Assembly: GCF_900187605.1 (NCBI RefSeq) | Contig: NZ_FYEA01000011.1 | Location: 1 to 64,000 of the forward strand | Origin: Pseudomonas sp. Irchel 3H7 | GTDB taxonomy: Bacteria > Pseudomonadota > Gammaproteobacteria > Pseudomonadales > Pseudomonadaceae | Direction of reading: 5' to 3' | Length of the DNA stretch: 64,000 bases | Shown here: positions 61,543 through 64,000 of the stretch, piece after piece | Layout of the letters: each line of letters opens with the position of its first letter | How positions within the stretch are numbered: the stretch's first letter is position 1 | The notes under the pieces: model-generated | Told to the model about the DNA's origin: nothing | What the model saw: the letters and a program-made list of their open reading frames with translations, nothing else | The model's database searches: none | Position numbers and translations under genes: made by a program

Positions 61543-61942
61543 AGATAAGACCTCGGCGTGCATTGGGAAATCTGTGCCTGAGCTTAGCCACGGATACGCG
61601 CGCAGGTGAAGTGCAATTTCTGCCAAATCTGCGTCAGGGTTGTACAGCGACACAGTTTTTAGCAAAGTTTTTTAAATCGACCGTTCGGTCAGTTAATCAC
61701 CTTGTCGGTCCCTCTGGCCGTCCTGCGCCAGCCCGCGAATTCTCTGGGCTTCGGATCCAATACTGATCAGGCGCGTCTAGTTCGTGGCTTTGCTGCCAAT
61801 GCACTTACCGTCAGTGCCGATTCCAGATTGGTCTTACCAAAATAGTGGCACTTTGATATACAGCCCGCCATTACCCGCCTCATAACAAGATCCTCGCTGA
61901 CGAGGACGACCTCCCCCCCTTCAAAGATCAAGGAGCACACTG
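61543..61942. other. Divergent intergenic region, 400 bases
   Basis: This shared upstream region of aceK and the chemoreceptor gene contains the GACCG/CGGTC palindrome and an AT-rich stretch (61656-61676). I see no gene or repeat. No convincing sigma-70 pair or sigma-54 box was found for the chemoreceptor. Confidence 0.5.
61679..61690. promoter_or_regulatory. GACCGTTCGGTC palindrome
   Basis: A 12-base dyad with GACCG/CGGTC arms, about 137 bases upstream of aceK and 253 bases upstream of the chemoreceptor. TetR-family operators often look like this, but no TetR gene is nearby. The binding protein is unknown. Confidence 0.25.
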
Positions 61943-63568
61943 ATGTCTATCCGGAATCTGCGCATAGGTTTGCGCGCCAGTTTGAGCTTTGCCGTTTTGG
62001 CCGCTCTGCTGGTGGTGGTCGGCCTGTTCGGGCTGGGCCAGATGAAAACCCTGCGTGAAAGTGCAGCGGTGATCGAAGAGTCATGGATGCCCAGCATCGA
62101 GAGCATTCATGACGCGGCGGCGAATATCGCCAGCATCCGTCTCGAATCCTTGCGTCTGATCGCCATCACCCAACCCGCCGTGCGCGACAGAAGCAAAGGC
62201 ATCCTCAAAGCCCAACGCGATGAGTTGCTCAAACGCCTCAACGATCACAAAGCCTTGATTGCCAACGATCAGGAACAAGCGATGCTCGACGGCTTGAACG
62301 CAGCCGTCGGCAAATACCTGAGCATTCTCGATCAGATTGTCAGCCAGATTGACGCCGGTCAGAACGAGCAGGCGGCCACCCGTTTGAGCAACGAGCTGGC
62401 ACCTCAGGGTACTGTGCTCGACAAGACGCTGGAGCAGATGATCAGCCTCAATCAACAAGGTGCCGACGCCGCCGCCGATGCCGCCGCAGCCATGTACCAA
62501 CGGGCATTGTGGATCGTCGCGACCATCATCGTGATTGCCCTGATTGCCACGCTGCTGTTGGCCTGGCAGTTGACGCGCAGCATCACCACCCCGATCAATC
62601 AGGCACTGGGTGTAGCGCGACGCATTGCTGCCGGTGATCTCAGCGGCCAGATCGTCAGCACTGGTAAAGATGAGGCTGCGCACCTGCTCGACGCCTTGGC
62701 CGAGATGCAGGGCAATTTGCGCTCGACCATTCGAGGAATCAGCGAATCGGCACAGCAACTGGCTTCCGCTGCCGAGGAAATGAGTTCGGTGATGGAGCAA
62801 AGCACCCGCGGCCTGCAACAACAGAACGATCAGATTGAACAAGCCGCTACAGCAGTCACCGAGATGAGCACAGCGGTGGACGAAGTCGCGGCCAACGCGG
62901 TGTCCAGCGCCGAAGCGTCTGCCGCGTCGAATGAAGACAGCAAGCACGGCCACGTGCAGGTCAGCGAAACCATCAGTTCGATTCAGGAGCTGGTCGATGC
63001 GGTACTCGGTGCTTCCGAACAAGCCGAGGGCCTGGCCACTCAGGCACAGGACATCAGCAAAGTGCTGGAGGTGATTCGCGGGATTGCCGGGCAGACCAAC
63101 TTGTTGGCGCTCAATGCGGCGATCGAAGCGGCGCGCGCCGGTGAAGCCGGGCGCGGTTTTGCCGTGGTCGCCGACGAAGTGCGTTCGCTGGCACAACGCA
63201 CGCAGAATTCCACCGAAGAAATCGAGCTGATGATCAGCAGCATCCAGCAAGGCACCGGGGCAACAGTGGGCGCGTTGCAGAGCAGTGCCGAGCAGGCTGG
63301 CCAGACGTTGCGCCGAGCCAACAGCGCGGGTCAGGCGCTGGAGAAAATCACCGCGTCGATCTCGCAGATCAACCAGCGCAACCTGGTGATCGCCAGCGCG
63401 GCCGAGCAGCAGGCACTGGTGGCGCGCGAAGTCGATCAGAATCTGGTGACCATTCGTGACCTCTCCACGCAAACCGCCGCCGGGGCGACTCAGACCTCGG
63501 CGGCGAGCCAGGAGTTGTCGCGTCTGGCGGTCGATCTCAACGGTCTGGTGACACGCTTTGTGATCTGA
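61943..63568 (+). CDS. Methyl-accepting chemotaxis protein
   Basis: 541 residues. Transmembrane helices at about 12-32 and 190-210 enclose a periplasmic four-helix-bundle sensor of about 155 residues, followed by HAMP (about 212-265) and the signalling hairpin with the conserved tip GQTNLLALNAAIEAARAGE (about 380-398). It would report to CheA/CheW. The sensor resembles 4HB_MCP_1, and its ligand is unknown. The GTG-initiated EamA gene follows 85 bases later. Confidence 0.92.
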   Translation: MSIRNLRIGLRASLSFAVLAALLVVVGLFGLGQMKTLRESAAVIEESWMPSIESIHDAAANIASIRLESLRLIAITQPAVRDRSKGILKAQRDELLKRLNDHKALIANDQEQAMLDGLNAAVGKYLSILDQIVSQIDAGQNEQAATRLSNELAPQGTVLDKTLEQMISLNQQGADAAADAAAAMYQRALWIVATIIVIALIATLLLAWQLTRSITTPINQALGVARRIAAGDLSGQIVSTGKDEAAHLLDALAEMQGNLRSTIRGISESAQQLASAAEEMSSVMEQSTRGLQQQNDQIEQAATAVTEMSTAVDEVAANAVSSAEASAASNEDSKHGHVQVSETISSIQELVDAVLGASEQAEGLATQAQDISKVLEVIRGIAGQTNLLALNAAIEAARAGEAGRGFAVVADEVRSLAQRTQNSTEEIELMISSIQQGTGATVGALQSSAEQAGQTLRRANSAGQALEKITASISQINQRNLVIASAAEQQALVAREVDQNLVTIRDLSTQTAAGATQTSAASQELSRLAVDLNGLVTRFVI

Positions 63569-63653
63569 GCGCAAAGTTGAATGCCCGAATAGCGGTTGCC
63601 ATCGTCAGGGCGCTCGGCAACACTCTCGTCCCGATCAAGGAAGGAGACCCGCC

Positions 63654-64000
63654 GTGAGCCCTGTCGATATTTTCCGTATGTTGTCGCTGGCGGCCATCTG
63701 GGGCGCGAGTTTTCTGTTCATGCGCATTATTGCGCCGGTGATTGGCACGATCCCGACCGGTTTTTTTCGCGTGTCGATTGCGGCCGTTGGCCTGCTGGTG
63801 ATCCTCGGGCTGATGCGCGTGCGCTGGGATTTCAAAGGCAAATTGAAAACCGTGATGCTGCTGGGCGTGATCAATTCGGGGATTCCGGCGACGCTGTATT
63901 CCGTTGCGGCTCAGGTGTTGCCAGCCGGCTACTCGGCGATTTTCAATGCCACCACGCCGTTGATGGGCGTGCTGATTGGCGGGTTGTTCTTCAGTGAAAA
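63654..64000 (+). CDS. EamA-family (DMT) transporter, 5' part (runs off the right edge)
   Basis: A GTG start at 63654 follows AAGGAGAC (63640-63647). About 115 residues are visible: SPVDIFRMLSLAAIWGASFLFMRIIAP, then further helices, with the IFNATTPLMGVLIGG segment of the EamA fold. The frame stays open to the last base. Substrate unknown. Because it starts with GTG, an ATG-only search would miss it. Confidence 0.8.
   Translation, partial: MSPVDIFRMLSLAAIWGASFLFMRIIAPVIGTIPTGFFRVSIAAVGLLVILGLMRVRWDFKGKLKTVMLLGVINSGIPATLYSVAAQVLPAGYSAIFNATTPLMGVLIGGLFFSE

Noticed and set aside
61828..61860. Sigma-54 promoter for the chemoreceptor gene
   Set aside because: TGGCAC is present near 61846 but lacks the required TTGC at the right spacing.

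Overview
The window looks like a chromosome segment of a Pseudomonas fluorescens-group bacterium. The coding DNA is GC-rich, and it is punctuated by the REP/palindrome families typical of fluorescent pseudomonads (cores GCGAGCAGGCTCGC, GCTGGCAAGCCAGC, GTAGGAGCTGCCGCAGGCTGCGATC and CGTTCCCACGCTC). Several gene blocks match the P. aeruginosa order as I remember it: gbuR-gbuA-SnoaL-like-two permeases, and KAS III-ECF sigma-zinc anti-sigma.

Layout. 0-2.5 kb: the 3' part of a large Ig-repeat surface-type protein. 2.8-3.4 kb: a DUF6124 gene behind an unusually hairpin-rich leader. 3.6-16.4 kb: a complete biofilm-adhesin system, with a 2376-residue LapA/MapA-type RTX adhesin (LapG-type TAAG site, tandemly duplicated modules, VWA domain) transcribed divergently from its TolC-ABC-HlyD type I exporter. 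16.5-22.9 kb: a DTW-domain tRNA modification gene and the guanidinobutyrase region (LysR regulator, ureohydrolase, NTF2-like protein, NCS1-type and SSF-type permeases). 23-35 kb: MBL-fold hydrolase, serine-less acyl-carrier-like protein, small basic protein, LysR/MFS pair, EamA exporter, CvfB-type S1 protein, TorF-type porin, DUF6279 lipoprotein, DUF899 protein, a papain-like (AvrRpt2/C70-like) cysteine protease with a partner gene, and a DEAD-box helicase.

36.1-41.4 kb: an AT-rich island that looks acquired and partly decayed. It is one minus-strand, translationally coupled operon: truncated AdoMet decarboxylase, broken ABC-F ATPase, intact three-histidine-box desaturase, intact Cys-type amidinohydrolase, intact MATE exporter. 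This is the best candidate in the window for an undescribed small-molecule pathway.

41.5-64 kb: mostly core genes, namely a YbdG-type MscS channel, EamA transporters, azoreductase, LysR, alpha/beta hydrolase, periplasmic cyclophilin, ABC exporter, aquaporin Z, a DUF482 acyltransferase-like protein, a putative porin, an ECF sigma/zinc anti-sigma pair beside a KAS III-like enzyme, HrpA, AceK, a chemoreceptor and the start of another EamA transporter at the right edge. I saw no rRNA, tRNA, CRISPR array, intact insertion sequence or prophage. Start codons were chosen by ribosome-binding-site spacing and family alignment from memory; no database search was possible.
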